A model generated the notes under the pieces. That model ran no database searches and was not told where the DNA came from. It was given only the letters and a program-made list of their open reading frames with translations. From Odobenus rosmarus divergens (Eukaryota > Chordata > Mammalia > Carnivora > Odobenidae), in the NCBI RefSeq assembly GCF_000321225.1, contig NW_004450480.1, positions 1,469,811 to 1,533,810 on the forward strand: a DNA stretch of 64,000 bases, written 5' to 3'. Both the position numbers and the translations under genes were made by a program. Of this stretch, positions 24,920-38,299 are shown one piece after another (position 1 is the first letter of the stretch; every line of letters starts with the position of its first letter).

Positions 24920-27900
24920 TTAGTTTTTGAAATCCAGTGTGTTATTTGTTGTTTGTTATTTGCCTCGGGGCAATAAGTACAGAATATATAGTCAGTAATT
25001 TTTGCATTTAAATAACACAAGCAGAATTCACGCATCTTCTAATAGATGATCTTTTGGTGGAACATTCTAAGTGAAAATGAAGACCATGCTTTAATGCCGT
25101 ATGTTTCAAATTGCAATTGAGTCTATATTTTCACGGCCTTTGGACATGGTGAGCAATATATTTCGAACAATACAAATCTAGCAAGATGCCCATGAGAAGA
25201 ACATGGTGACTGAGAGACTGAACTGAGAAAAACATGGCCAGCGTGCTCCTTTCAGCTTCCTCTTAGGAAACTCCCGAATTTCTCCTATTGGGAGATCTCT
25301 ATCTCTTGGATATTTGGTCAATGGAATGCATCAGCTTTCTTGCCAGCATAAAGAGTGTTAAGGGAGCAAATGGGCATCACAGAACCAGATGAACATCAGC
25401 ACCGACTGCATTATGACACTCTAGCTGTTAAATCTTTCATGGTAATGGGCCGCACTGGAGATGGCTCCAGTGATAGACTTCATGCTGGAAGAAGCCTGTG
25501 GTCACTGCAAGTGGTGCTAATGTCATCTCATCACTGCATCTGAAGGATCGTTTGAACAGCTTGTAAGGAGAGTAGCTAAAGCTATTGATTTGGGATTACA
25601 TCCGAATGTGAGAAAGAGGATGGTTTTGAGTCACAGAGAGCCACCCTCACAGGGAACCACTCTCCCAGAAATAGTTTTAAGGAATGAAAAATAAAACATT
25701 GTTTCTGTGCTCAAAATGCACTCAGCAAAAGACTCATATATTCAGAATCCAAGGGCAAAGAGTGGTTTCCTCATGCTTTCTTAGTCCTCTCTGAGTATCT
25801 TGATTAGAGCATTAGTTAGCAGGCTTGAAGAGTTCAGGGCATAGGTTCAATGATCAACAGACTAGTGAACTTCAATATTTCTCGGTCACAGATCCCCTCC
25901 TTCCTCCAGATGCGATCTTCAATGAGTGTGTGGTTGATCCCAAGGGAATTACGGGAAAGAGGGGTGGCCGATAAGGACCATCCATAACCTCTATTGGCAA
26001 AACAAGTCGTAACCTATGGAGCATGGGTCAAAAGTGGCACCTTTTAAAGGAAACCAGCACACACAGCTTGCACCATCAGGAAGAGTCATATGCTTATAAA
26101 TTGGATCACAGTGAATTTCAGTGAAAGCCTGCCTTGGCGTTAAAGCTGAGAATGGACGCAAAGCCAGTAAACAAAGCTTCGAAAGAGAGTAGCTCTTTGA
26201 AATATGGGGCTATCAGTAGATCTTAAAAGAACACAAGCTGGTGAGATCAATGAGTGCAGATAAGAATGCTGTTAGACTTAGCATTGGTAGCCAACATCAG
26301 CACAAATGTTTCCATATCAATACTTATTTATGGCCCCTCTTTATGACATTAGGTTTAGTTAGGCATGTTCTCAATAGATAGTATCATTTCTGCTTGTCCA
26401 TCAATTTATTAGCACATTTCTTGTTTATTACGCTTACACTGAGTTTTAATTTATGGTACTATTCTAAAGGGGGTTGTTGATTATATTTTACCAAGAAGCA
26501 ATAGGTTGCACGTGGAACTCACACCAATGTCCTTGCCGATACTTGGTTCAAATTCTCCAGATGTTTTCTGTGTTTGCTGGTTTCCATCCAGTTCAATAGC
26601 TGTGTATTTATCCCTGGCTGCGCTGGAATCGCTCTACTCCAAGAAATCTTATAGCAACAAGGTGAAGGTGTCAAGGTCCCTGTCCAGAAAGAGCTCAGAA
26701 TCTAGCTGGGGAGAAAGGCTCATTAAACAACTAAAATATAAAAGGAAAATTGCTATCATGAAAAGTGGTTTTGCACACATGTGTTTAATGTCACAGATCT
26801 GGGGGAGAAAAAAATTTTGGATAAACTTTTGGTTTTGCTTATATTGCTACCTATGAATAATCTTTCAAGGCAAAACTCCTTCTCAGTTTTTAAGATGGAA
26901 AACATCAGTTGAAGAAGCTTAAAATAAACATTAAGTATCAAATACACTACGAAGTCATTGACTGAAGACTATTCAACCACAGCTTATAGGAAATCAAAAA
27001 AATCATATGAATTTTTATACAAGGAGAATTTGTGGCTTATACTTCAAAACTTCATGGATTTAGGAAAATGTTTGTATTTCTTGTTTGGTATGATTTAGGG
27101 AAATATTTCTTTAACATCTCCTTTTCATATTGTGCAATTCACATGAGAGACATGTCTATGAAATATTTACACATGACTTTTATTTGAAAAGGAGTAGCTG
27201 GTTGCTGCACAAAGTCTTCCTGGTGAAGATCCCTTGCTCTCAAAAGAAAATTGAAGCTAAATAAAAAGATTTCAAGGAGAGTTTAGAGAGGTCTTTTCTT
27301 TTTTTTCTTCCAAGAGGTAATTGATTTCCTCCCCAAAAGGGTCTTTCTAGGACTCTGGGTAGACAATGCTCTAACCTTGTCAGAAGAGGATAATAAATTT
27401 AAAGTTAGACTGGTTTGGAAGGAAAGACTTAGAATGAACTACATTTTATAGGAACAGAGCACCGAGGGTCTGTTGTTAGTTTATAGAGCCTTGATTAGAT
27501 AGGTTATTGATTTTGGCTGCTGGTGATATGGTTCATGTTCAGAAGGTATCAAACTCATGCTGAATAAAATAGAAGCAAACGCTTAAAAAAAAATCCCCAG
27601 AAAGTAGCAAGACACTGGCTAGTAGTCTAGTTGCAGTTCTTCAAATGGAACGGGCAGCTGTGCCTTATTGCCTTTAGCCCTCTGGAAGCAGTTATGTGTA
27701 TTAAATACTGGAATAACTTGATATTTTAAAGGCTTATATGCTCATCCAAGTAAAATGGTTTTAGAAGACTACTGGGAGTTTCATGATTTTATAGTTAAAT
27801 CAATACCCAGATTTATGCCTTTTGGACAGAGAAACTTGAATTTAATTGAGAAAATGGATCTAATGAGGATAGACATATTTTGTGCAGATGTAGGAGAGTT

Positions 27901-30400
27901 TTTTCCCCCTTATTATCTGAAAAGTGAAACAGGTACTTTTGGTATGAAGATGAATATAGCTTTACAGGAAAAATGACAAATGTTTAGAAACCTTAAAAGA
28001 AGATTTGTGATTTTTATATGGAGGTTCCTGAATGTCTGGAATCTGGCGGAATAATTTTTTGTCTCTTTTAAATTCTTCAACTTAAGATTCATTAATTATA
28101 CAGAAAAGCACATAATATTTTATGTTATACTGCACAATTAATGGCCATATGGTATTAAATTGGCAACCAGACTTTCAAGAATAACAATTTTAAGCAGAAT
28201 CACTTGCAGTGTAGATTTTCCTTTTCCTTATTTTACATTCATGGTACTTTACATAGACATTTGTATTTTATTCACCGGTTAAACAGAGACAACAGTATTT
28301 TTAAAAGGAAATTGTAAAGGCCATTGTCAATTTTTTCAGAGATAGCGCCACATAAAAATTCCCTAGACATTACTTTCTGTGTTCTTACAAGTCTTCTTGG
28401 AGTTTCCCAAGTGGATAGAGAAACCTTGTAGGAAAAATTAGCAAAGTAAAGAGATGTTTTGGTGATCTGCAATTTATTTTCCACTAACCCTAATTCTTCA
28501 CAGTCTTTGACCACATTTTGCTTCAGGAAATATTCAAATACACTGTCCCTACACAAACAAAAATTCAATTTCATAGGCATTCTGCCTGTGAAATAACTGC
28601 AAGATAGACCTTGTAATGCAATGAAGCAAATTCAGCTCCTAGAAACATATGGACTCAAGTAACTTTAAGAAAAATCATTGGAGGGCAGAACTGGGCTCTG
28701 TGATATTTTAATGCAATGCAAGAGTTCCAGAAATAACTGCCTACTTTCTTGCTGTCCAGAAAATACACATTAAAAAATTTTTCCCATATTATTTTTTCTC
28801 TATATTCCTTTTCTCACAAATTAAGAAGGCTATTCTCTCAGGAGACTCTATGAACATCATAATTTTAGAAGTGAAATTTGTATATCAAAGTGTCAGAGAT
28901 AGACAAGTGTGGAGAGAATTGATCACTAGTAAATCTCGGAGTACCTAAGAGTTATATCTAGGTTAGCTAAAGCTTAACTTCATTGCCATATATTTCTCCT
29001 GGAAGATATTGTGAATATAAGTTTTAAAAAAAAGTCTTCAGACACAGCAAACCCATACTGTTCAAAGCATTTACAGGTTTTATGTATAGTGCTATAAATA
29101 AAAATACATTTTCAAAATGTGTACTGCAGAAAATGGAAAATCTGAGTATTAGTTTTGGCTGAAATAATCTTGAAAAGGCATCAAATAACCAGACATTGGT
29201 GTAACTTAAAAGGCATAGTCTTTTGAAGGAGTTTTATTCCCAGTTTTTTTACCCCAATGTGACTAATTTTCAGTTAAAAAAATGAAAGTTGTTTATATTC
29301 CTCTACTGTAACTTTCACGTGGTGTATTTGGGGATTTGTTCTATTGTCCTTTAAACCTGTAACTCTTTTCAAGAAACAGAACGTCTAAGTAAGAATCACT
29401 GGATATTCAAAAAGGAAGGAACTGTCCTCCGGAATCCCCTGGCATGGGTTTCAGGAAAACACCTGCTGTCAGAGAAGGAGAGAGAGCATTAAGTTGAAGA
29501 AGCTTCAGGTTGCAAGTTTCCATATTTTAAGGTTAAATTGGAAGTGATTTGGTTTGTGCAGATAAGTGATTTGAAGAGTCAGCAGTGATGTGATCATTTT
29601 CCTCTGGAAAGTGAGCTAACAAGGAGATACTACCAAAACGGCAGTGATTTCATCTGGACAGCTGATCTGATCCTTTAGAAATATGCTTCCCATTACAGAG
29701 AACTTTCTATGAAGCTTTGTTCAATTAAGTTTCATATTTTACATCATTTGCCTTTATTCAGTGGGTAACCACAGGCCAGGTACAATATTTTTAAATTCCT
29801 TATAGGCTCGTTAGTTATCGGAACCCAAACAGATTTTCCTCCCCAAGTTGTTACTTTGTTTCACGAGTGGTCTTTTTCTTTTTAGGTGACAGTCTCATGT
29901 TAGCCATGGGGAGTTCCCTGGGTCATGCTAGAAAGTTTATGGTCCCACCTGCATCCATGAGAAAGAGAAAACAAAGCTTCATTTTCAAGTCCTTGGAAAT
30001 TCAGTGCCATTAAGAAACTGCTCCAGCCAGCTTTCTCACGTTATTTAAAGGGGTAAAAAGTTCATTACACTAGTTTGCTTAGGCGTGCTGGTTTATATTC
30101 AGGTGGTTTGAGGAGATTCTATTTAATAAGAGCAAGTTGGTTGTGAGATGTCAGACCCATGTTTGGGTTAAGGGTGGCTTTGGCTATTTGGAAGCTCAAA
30201 TAAGGGGAGCTTAAACACTAAGTGGGAGGAGCTAAGGGCAGTGGGAAGCGCAATGCCTCAGGACCACCTGTCCTTTACAAAGGTAACAATATTTTCCCTG
30301 AAAGCTAATCCAACAGAACTATTTCTCCTAGCTGATCACAGCCGAAAGGGAACCTGGGCATTTCAAAATTTTCAGCTGGGCATATTTCCAAAATCTGAAC
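24920..30400. other. Long intergenic stretch without recognised genes
   Basis: No coding exon is supportable. The 116-codon frame at 26506-26856 (+) and the 102-codon frame at 28272-28580 (-) show no family resemblance. Some parts (about 25350-25560 and 29480-29770) read like unique, possibly constrained DNA, but that cannot be judged without alignment. Confidence 0.35.
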
Positions 30401-30401
30401 C

Positions 30402-30446
30402 TTTCTTTCCTTCCTTCCTTCCTTCCTTCCTTCCTTCCTTCCTTCC
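30402..30446 (+). repeat. (CTTC)n microsatellite
   Basis: About ten CTTC units form a pure polypyrimidine tract. Confidence 0.95.
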
Positions 30447-30449
30447 ATT

Positions 30450-33400
30450 TTGTATTTAATTTCAGGAAGGGAATGATATTAAGGAGATACATTTTTCCAT
30501 AGGGGTTATTTATCTATTTGTCTTGAAAAGACATTGGTATCAGTTTAGGGCAAAAATTAGTTTTACACCTCAGTTACTTGCTTCTTTAAACTTTGATTTT
30601 CCAAGAATTTTCTTCTCTTAGTTAAGTGTGCCTCATAGCATCCTCGTGAATTAATCTCATATTGGTTCTCTCCTACTGGAGATGTTGAAACCATCTACTA
30701 TAAGATGATCCAGCACTACGCAGGGATTAGGAGGATATATAAGTTATTGCTCGCATACTTAACCACTAACAGCCTATTGCATTTTTCTTCTTGGATAAAT
30801 ATAGGTGGCCTAAATTTAGACTGATGGAGATATTATTACCCTATTGTATTAATGCATTGAGAGTTTAATAGATTGCAATACAAGCTACTGTTTCTTCAAC
30901 CATTTATTTTTCAGCATGAATTCCCTTTAAAATAGTCTCTGTTCTCTTTGTCACATGGCCGATGTGGAGCTGCATTGATCAATTCAGCTTAATTCTTAAA
31001 AAACGTATCGAATGCCTCCTATTTGTCCTGCCTTTTCAAAATCCATTTTTAATATTTTGAATATTTCAAGAAATGGGGTAAAATTTGCCCAGGTTTTTCA
31101 CAGTAATAAAACACAAAATCCACTTTCACTAAAAAAGCAAGTGTATATTGTAACTGGTAAGTCACCTGTGTGGGCATCATATTACCCTTGACACCCCTCC
31201 TCCGACTACTACTGTTACATGTGCTTTTAATAAATAGTTGCATTCATATATGCTCAAACTGGATGGTTCTTGCAAAATCTTTTTTAAACACTTTTCTTTG
31301 AGTTGTTGATGGGTTACAGTGGTCGTGTACCCAAGTGACAAAACTTAATACTTCTTGAAATTCTGCACCATTTGTTTCCACTATCTTGTTAATTACATTA
31401 GCTAGGTAAAAACTGTGTCCCTATTCAGTTTTGTTCCCTGAAGACGATTTAGAAAAATAGGGTTGCTTTTCCTTAAATATTCATAACATCTTCTCCTAAA
31501 GGTGCTATTTATTAACTTTTCAGCATGAGAAACAATTTATGCATTTAAAGTGATGGGAACATGATCTAGCTGTATCACACCATGTTATCAGGGCCCTAAT
31601 TTCCGTATCTGGGGAATCAGAATGGCTGATTTAAAAAAAAAAAAGATAAAAACGACAAAACAAAAAATGAGCGCCCCAGGAGAGGTGCTCGGAGTGAGAA
31701 CCCCTGGATGACATACTCCTTTGAATTAGTTGAATTCTTTTCATTAAGCATCCTATTTGGTGTAATTTCTCGTATTTTTCCAAAGTGATGAGTGAGCTTC
31801 TGTTTTTTCACCGAATGGCATATCTTTGGATGATTATATGGATTTGTTATTTATTCTTGGGCTTCAACCAAGCACTCTTACACCAGAGTATTTAGTAAGA
31901 CAGCATGGAGCATGGTGACAAGAGAAACTGTTTACTCCAGGAAACCATTTTTTCACCTTTTGAGCTGAGTCTCAATGGTAAATCAAGTCATTTTTTGGTA
32001 TCTTTAAAAGAGCTTAAATGGCTGAATAGAGGGGGGAAAAAAAGAGTGTTCTTTGCTTTACGGAGCACTTGAAACTTAAGCTCGGAGTCGAGCCGAAATA
32101 GAATGCACATGAAGGCATGGGAAAGAAAGGAACAAAGTGAGATGTGGCGTGGAGATCAAGAATCCTGGAAGTGGGGACAGCTGTTTAATAACTCTGGATT
32201 TAGGTAAATAGACATCAGTTATAAGAAAAACAATTATGTGAGTTAGAGGTACTTCATGATACCTAAAAAGAATTTTTTTCCAAGTCTTCTCAACAGTCTA
32301 TTTTTCTTAGAGGATCTAGTTTTATTGTATTCATATACTTACAAATGAAAAATCGAGAAAAGGTTAATCTTCCATCCTTTCAATTATCTACTCAATTAAT
32401 ACCAATGAGGCCTAAGATTTTTTAGGCGGCTATCTATGAAAGAATAACCACTGAACTGGAACCACTTCTAATTATAGATCATAAATCCTAAGTGGACATT
32501 CTAATTTCAAAATCATGAACCAAGCCAATTCTAACTTATTTTTGTATTATAGCTTATTTCCCAAATTCTAATAAGTACCACCCTCTCCACCTTCCCATAT
32601 CCATTTTAATGTTTTCAAATTGAACTACATCTTAAAATCAATATGGACCCTTAATGCAGTAGTTTTTCTTTTATATCACAAAAGCTGGCATTTAATTGAC
32701 TTAAGTATAAAAAATCATTTAAAAAATTATCTCTCACTTAACAGTACGTCTAGAGATGAATAGGTTTGCTTTTTAATTGACACGGTAGTTTAACAATATT
32801 AGAGATCCTGGTTCTTTTTCTCTCTTCTCTGCCAATGATATGAACATGAGTATGGTATTGATTTAATCATGGCGATCAGATGGCTGTCAAGAGCAACCAA
32901 GACACCTCACTTCCTTACTCGTGCCAAATGAAAGCGAGAACGAATACCTCTTCCTTACAGTCTAATTGGTTCAGTTTAGGTCACCTGGCCACCCATGGGC
33001 CAATCAGAGTTACCAGGGTAATGCCTCACCTTGATTGGTTTATTCTCCTCAGACGCTACCCCTAAAGCTTCGCCCCAATCCCATGAATCGCGTGAGCTGT
33101 AGGTGAGAGGCAGAAGGTATCCATCTGGGTGGACAATTTCTAGGGTCCACCTTAAGGAAGTGGATATTTGTAAGCTGACCCAGGTCCACAAATCTATGGC
33201 GCTAAAACATAATAACGTGGGCTGTGACTTCATACATCTTATCCAAGGATTTGGATTTATTCTTTCCCTTACCCCGCTCCCTCTGCAGTCTCCTCCAGAA
33301 ATTCTGCCAAATGACTGCATAATGAATTCCTGATGAGGTGTTAATGGCTTAGAATGACTTCATATGGTAAGCTTCTCAGAACTATTGCATAATAACAAGG

Positions 33401-34130
33401 AAATCTTAGCATAAAAATCCTTTTTGATGGTGGTACAAAGTTGGGGCCAGGGTCCTCCTGGGAGAAAGCTAGTTTTTAAAATGGGGTGCCCTGACCATTC
33501 CTAGTTGCTCTTTACATTGGGCCACCAAAACACCTTTGCACATGGTAATTAGGTTGAATTTCTAGTTTGCCATTCAAGAGCACATTTCATTTAGAGATCT
33601 TTCTGTCACTGTTCCAAGACTCAAATTCAGCATAGCCATAATAGCTCTGTGCATTAAAGATTCACATTTCAGGTAAGAATTTGAATTCACCAAATTCACC
33701 GCAACAAAAAATAGAATATCTAGAGGAATTCCTCACTCAGGTTTTGTTTTTGTTTTTTGTTTTTTTGTTGTTTTTTTTTTTTAAAGGGTCCGTAAGCTCT
33801 TCACTCTAAGAGCTAAGGCTGAACATTCCAATTATGTGTTAACGAGGTGGTGTATGCAAGAAAAAGGATGCAGGACTTTATCACATATCCACTTGTCCTT
33901 TGGCATTATCCTAAAAGATTAGAAAGAATATGTACATCTATGTATATATTCTCAGTGAAAGAAAATGTCTGAAGAAAGTATGTGTCTTCTTTTGTACTCT
34001 TTTTCCTTATGCAGACTTCTTTGTTTAGGAGATGAGCTTTTACTGTGATAATTCACATTCTTCCTTCTCCCTGACTGACCGAATTTGACACTTCCATTTG
34101 CAGATCTGTCTGCATAGGGTGTGTTATCTG
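30450..34130. other. Intergenic, mostly unrecognised
   Basis: The stretch contains a T-rich (GTTTT)-like tract at 33741-33783. A block with three CCAAT/ATTGG motifs at 32960-33040 probably belongs to an old unassigned repeat. No gene was seen. Confidence 0.35.
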
Positions 34131-34134
34131 CTAA

Positions 34135-34260
34135 TAATAATGGTTTGTTCAACTGGTATTTATTGAGTACCTACCATGAATGGATCTCTGATCCAGAAGC
34201 CGGGAAAATGAGGATGAAAAAGACACGGTTCCTGACTTCGAGAAGGTCATGGTCTAATGA
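34135..34260 (+). repeat. Ancient interspersed repeat, class unassigned
   Basis: The 'tatttattgagtacctacca ... aaaagacacggttcctgac ... ggtcatggtctaatgaaggg' order is a familiar ancient mammalian repeat. I cannot name the class. Confidence 0.4.
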
Positions 34261-34449
34261 AGGGGGAGTGTTACAATAGGGTAAGTACTATGATAGGTGT
34301 GCATCCAGGGTGTGGTGAGAAGGAAAGGAGGGGCGGTAAGTGCAAGGCTGTCAAGCCCTCTATAGTAGCTTGCCATTATTTTTTGACTTCTCTTGGTTTG
34401 GAAAGATTTTGCCGGTCACAACCTGGTTTGGCGTCTAGTTATTAATAAG

Positions 34450-34625
34450 GCTAACTTTTGTTAAGAATTTACCTTGCGCCGGACAATGTGCTTCATGCTT
34501 CGCATATATAATCCCATGTGGTCCTCACAGGATACCTGTGAGGAAGATCCCAGTATTATTCCCATTTTATAGAAGAGGTCCCATAGCTGGAAAAGGTAAG
34601 GCTGGGATTCAAGCCCCCTTCTGTT
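34450..34625 (-). repeat. MIR SINE
   Basis: 'aatgtgcttcatgcttcgca', 'gtggtcctcacaggatacct', 'cattttatagaagaggtccc' and 'gctgggattcaagccccctt' are in antisense MIR order. Confidence 0.75.
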
Positions 34626-34629
34626 CATT

Positions 34630-36600
34630 TTTAAAATACTTGCTCTAAAGTGCCCATTATGTTACCTTTAGGAACTTTTATTGTAAAAGAGATCCTTATT
34701 TGTTCATGATATAGCTTAAAAATTGTTTGAGCATATGGACAATATATGTGCGTGTTTGTATGTCTGCAAAATATACAGTTGGATGGTCTCTATATGTACT
34801 TGCTGTGAAAAATGTATGGTGTATGTATATATCTATAAACACTCCCTCCCCATATGCTGAGCGTTATAGTTAGCAAGATGAACCAGTTGGCCGTTACACA
34901 TGCTGGCAGGGCCATCTTAGGAGCAGTTGCTGGGGATGTATAGCACCCCCATTCTCCAGAAGGGTTGTCCTATTGTCTTATGAGGGCTCTTCAAAACGGT
35001 TCCAGGCCCTTCGCCAGTGCCAGCCTTTCAGTAGCCAACAGATATTTTCTGCTCTTCTCTTATGCTAGGGATGTGTGGAGGGAGGAGGGGGCATTAAAAT
35101 AATTTTCTGCTCTAGGCTCTGATACACTTAAGGCAGCCCTCTTCCTGGAATCCATAAATGCCAGCAAATCAGCATTTCTTAAGCTGCAGTATCCTTCCTG
35201 GAAATCCTGTTAAAGGATGTACCCGGGCTACTTGTCTCAGACCGAATGAGAATATAGCGAGCCTCATGATTTCCACTGCTGAGATATTAGCATAAATCTC
35301 CCACTAATGCACCTCTGCCTGTTAGTGGAAGAGTCTCTGCAACCCAAGAAAATACGTTAAATTGAGGAGGGACTAATGTTTCACAACTGGGGCATGGCAC
35401 CGTGAAGGATGCCTTCGCTGGGAGTTTCTAGCTCTGCAAATACCATTGGGTCGGCCTTTAGAATTTTCCCCTAATGGGTCATGAGGAACGATTAGATTCC
35501 TCACTAGGAAAAATGATCTTTTAGTTGCTTGTGGAGCAACAGTAAGAACTTTACATCTAACAGAGCGGTTTCCACTTAAGTTTTTTTCTTCTGGAATCAC
35601 ACATCACAACAGTCTCATGAAGATCGCAGCCGGGGAATGATCCCCCTTTTAAAGATGGGCAGATCCAGGTGTCCGGGGTTGAATGAGTCCACAGTTGAGA
35701 ATGTCAAAGCTGGAAGGGTTGTCAGAATTCTAGACCCATGGAGTTCTGTTTCTTCTTTTCCCTCCCTCTCCCTCTGCCTTCTGAAACCTCTGCGCCTCCT
35801 CTTTTTAAGAAGCGGAATTTTGAGGCACTTCAACATCTCCTGGAGCTCAGGGCTCACGGCTTCTGGTGTGTGTTGAGTGAATGAATGTTAGATGGGCATA
35901 AATGGAACCATTCATGGGACCACAGTGCCTAAGATGGAGGCGGAGCCGCAGTGGCCCGCAGGGAAAGAGCAGAACAGCCTCTTGTCCATTCAGCTGCCCT
36001 TGACCGCCATCCTGTTTCCACTGACCACTCAGACACCACATTGAGTGACACCCAATACCTCATTTTACTGAGGCCTTCTTGTCTGCGGAAGGGTAGGAGC
36101 ATTAGGATCTTTATCTCCCAGACCAGGGCTCTGCTTCCAAGCGGGGCTCTACTTGTGTATGAGAATAGCTTTCTTCGAGAGTTTGCTGAGCTCACTTCGC
36201 CCACTGGCCGTTGGAATACCCTCTGTTCTGTGAGTGGGGCCAGTGAGCTTCTATGAGAAGTCCTGCACCATAGTGATGGGCTTACTAGTCTTTAGGGAAA
36301 AGCTCAATTCCTAAGGAAGACGGACTTTGTGAGCCGAGGGATGTATGTGGCAACGAGATGCCCATAGACAGTTTACTGGTCCTGTGGCCTTCATTTTCCT
36401 GGTGGTTTTCTTTTTCTCTCATCAGAGGATAGATTTTTGTTGTTTAACTTAAGCTTGATGTGTGTGTGTGTGTGGGTGTGTAAGAAGAGAAAAGATGGAT
36501 AAAGAGGAGGATTTTTTTGTTTAATTTTGTGTTTTTGTTTTGCTTTGGAATAATGAACGGGAAGTCCATTGTCCTTGAAGATGAATGACTTTGAATAAAC
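34630..36600. other. Intergenic, with overlapping chance frames
   Basis: The region at 35600-36260 is less AT-rich and open in several overlapping frames on both strands (up to 101 codons). The frames contradict each other and none has a recognisable domain. A (TG)n tract lies at 36457-36481. Confidence 0.4.
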
Positions 36601-36604
36601 TTAG

Positions 36605-36785
36605 CTTTTAATCCTGGCTCTAAGAGATCTCAGTCAGATATCTTCTTCATGCTAAGTCCTAATTCTTCATATGTAAAAAGAAGGTAGTAATAGCTTTTTA
36701 TGTTTTATTTTTATGAAACTTGAACTGATTAATATATATAAATTACCTAGGCCAGTGTCTAGTAGTTAGCAAGTTCTCAGGCCAG
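36605..36785 (+). repeat. MIR SINE
   Basis: 'ttttaatcctggctctaag', 'taattcttcatatgtaaaaa' and 'taggccagtgtctagtagtt' keep the sense MIR order. Confidence 0.6.
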
Positions 36786-36796
36786 TGGGGACCACT

Positions 36797-36945
36797 CTAA
36801 TAATAACAATAATAACAAAATAATAATCCTGTTGATAGTTACCTATATCTATTATATAATATACATACTATATATAGGCAGTATATATAACACAAGTGTA
36901 AGTACTAATACATATGCATGTAGGTATTATATACAGGTATAGGAC
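36797..36945 (+). repeat. AT-rich simple sequence
   Basis: (AAT)n/(AAC)n units lead into TATA-rich sequence immediately before a SINE insertion. Confidence 0.7.
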
Positions 36946-36974
36946 ACCTGGGACTTAGAAAATAGATATCTAAG

Positions 36975-37170
36975 GGGCGCCTGGGTGGCTCAGTCCATTA
37001 GCATCCGACTCTAGGTTTTGGCTCAGGTCATGATCTCAGAGTTGTGGGATTCAGCCCCGGGTCAGGCTCTGCACTCAGCATGGAGCCTGCTTATAATTCT
37101 CTCTCCCTCCCTGTCTGCCCTTGTCTCTCTCTCTCTCTCTCAAATAAATAAAGAAATCTTAAAAAAAAAA
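36975..37170 (+). mobile_element. CAN-SINE
   Basis: It has the GGGGCGCCTGGGTGGCTCAG head, 'gctcaggtcatgatctcaga', a CT-rich core ending in (CT)n, the AATAAATAAAG tail and an A run. The target duplication is 17 bp with one mismatch (36958-36974 and 37171-37187). Confidence 0.96.
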
Positions 37171-37319
37171 GAAAATTGATATCTAAGACCTGAGAACTTT
37201 TTACAAGCCAGAGTAAGCAAGAATCTCCTTTCACTGCATTAGTGTCTAGTCAAGCAAACATTTAAGATCTTAGCTGAACTTTGAGATATACTTTTCCTCA
37301 CTGAACAATTAGGGAATAC

Positions 37320-37800
37320 CAGAGTAGATTGTGCTGCCCTGTATCCATTCATTCTTTCACACAATATGAAATCTATTCTGACTCTGGATTAGGAACTATT
37401 TACCAGGGTCTACGTACCAGGGACTATAAGACATATTGTTCCTGCCCCATGGAGTTACACATTGACTTAAGTGGCATGAAGGAAAAGAAAGGTGCTAAGA
37501 AACAGAAACAGGGACCTCCTAATTTAAATTGAGGTTTCAGGGGAAAGAGACCAAAGTCTGTAATCTGAAGTGGGAATCAGAGTTAGCCAGTTGAATGAAC
37601 AACCAAAGCAAATGGCCTGTGGTAGAAAACGCCTCCTTGTGTTGGGGGAACTGACTTGTTCTGCTAAGGCTAGAAGCTTTGTGCAAGGATCATGGTGTAA
37701 GTCAGGGTGAGGAACTTGGAATTTATCAGGGAACGATGTGAACTTTGAAGGTATTAAGCAAGGACGTGACAAGTTTTAGTTTACATTTTTAAGAACTTTC
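37320..37800 (+). repeat. Ancient interspersed repeat, class unassigned
   Basis: 'ccattcattctttcacacaa', 'gttcctgccccatggagtta' and 'caaggacgtgacaagtttta' follow an order seen in an old mammalian repeat. Its limits and class are uncertain. Confidence 0.35.
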
Positions 37801-38109
37801 TTTGGCACCATTGTCCCACCTGCAGCTGCTGTCCTCTTACTCTGTTCCCATCCGCAGCAGCCCAGGGACGCATCTGCCCTCTCTATCTAGTGAAACATGC
37901 CCAGAGAAAAGGATTTAATTTTCTCACCCCTGATAAGAAAATTGGCTGATGAAGCTGTATATTTTGTCTTGAGGGAACATTTATATCTTAACAGAGATCC
38001 AAGTTTAAGCCAAAGGAATGAATCTCTAAGTGTGATTTTTCTTCCATCAACAACTCTAAGAGCTGAAGGGGCTTCTCATGGAGAGGAACATGGCCAGCCT
38101 ATCAGTGTG

Positions 38110-38290
38110 TGAGAGCTCAGAGACAAGACCCGGGATCAAGTCCAAGCCCTGCGCCCTAGGTGCATGACTTGATATGCTTAATCTTCTTAACCCTCAGTTT
38201 CCTTATCTGTAAATGGGGGAGGGGGAACTCAGAGTTGCTGAATTCACTGAAATGATGCATAGGAATAAATACACCATTGTGGAACTCTTT
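38110..38290 (+). repeat. MIR SINE
   Basis: 'gggatcaagtccaagccctg', 'taaccctcagtttccttatc' and 'tgtaaatgggggaggg' are the sense MIR order. Confidence 0.75.
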
Positions 38291-38299
38291 ATATTCAAT

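Noticed and set aside
26506..26856. 116-codon plus-strand frame
   Set aside because: Peptide is not recognisable and part overlaps wording of an old interspersed repeat. No supporting signals.
28272..28580. 102-codon minus-strand frame
   Set aside because: No family resemblance, no splice sites, and length within chance expectation for AT-rich DNA.
32960..33040. Cluster of CCAAT/ATTGG motifs as a promoter
   Set aside because: The surrounding wording matches an ancient interspersed repeat type that carries such motifs. No CpG island, TATA box or downstream exon is visible.
35600..36260. Overlapping frames on both strands as a small gene
   Set aside because: The frames conflict, lack domain or splice signals, and simply reflect lower AT content.
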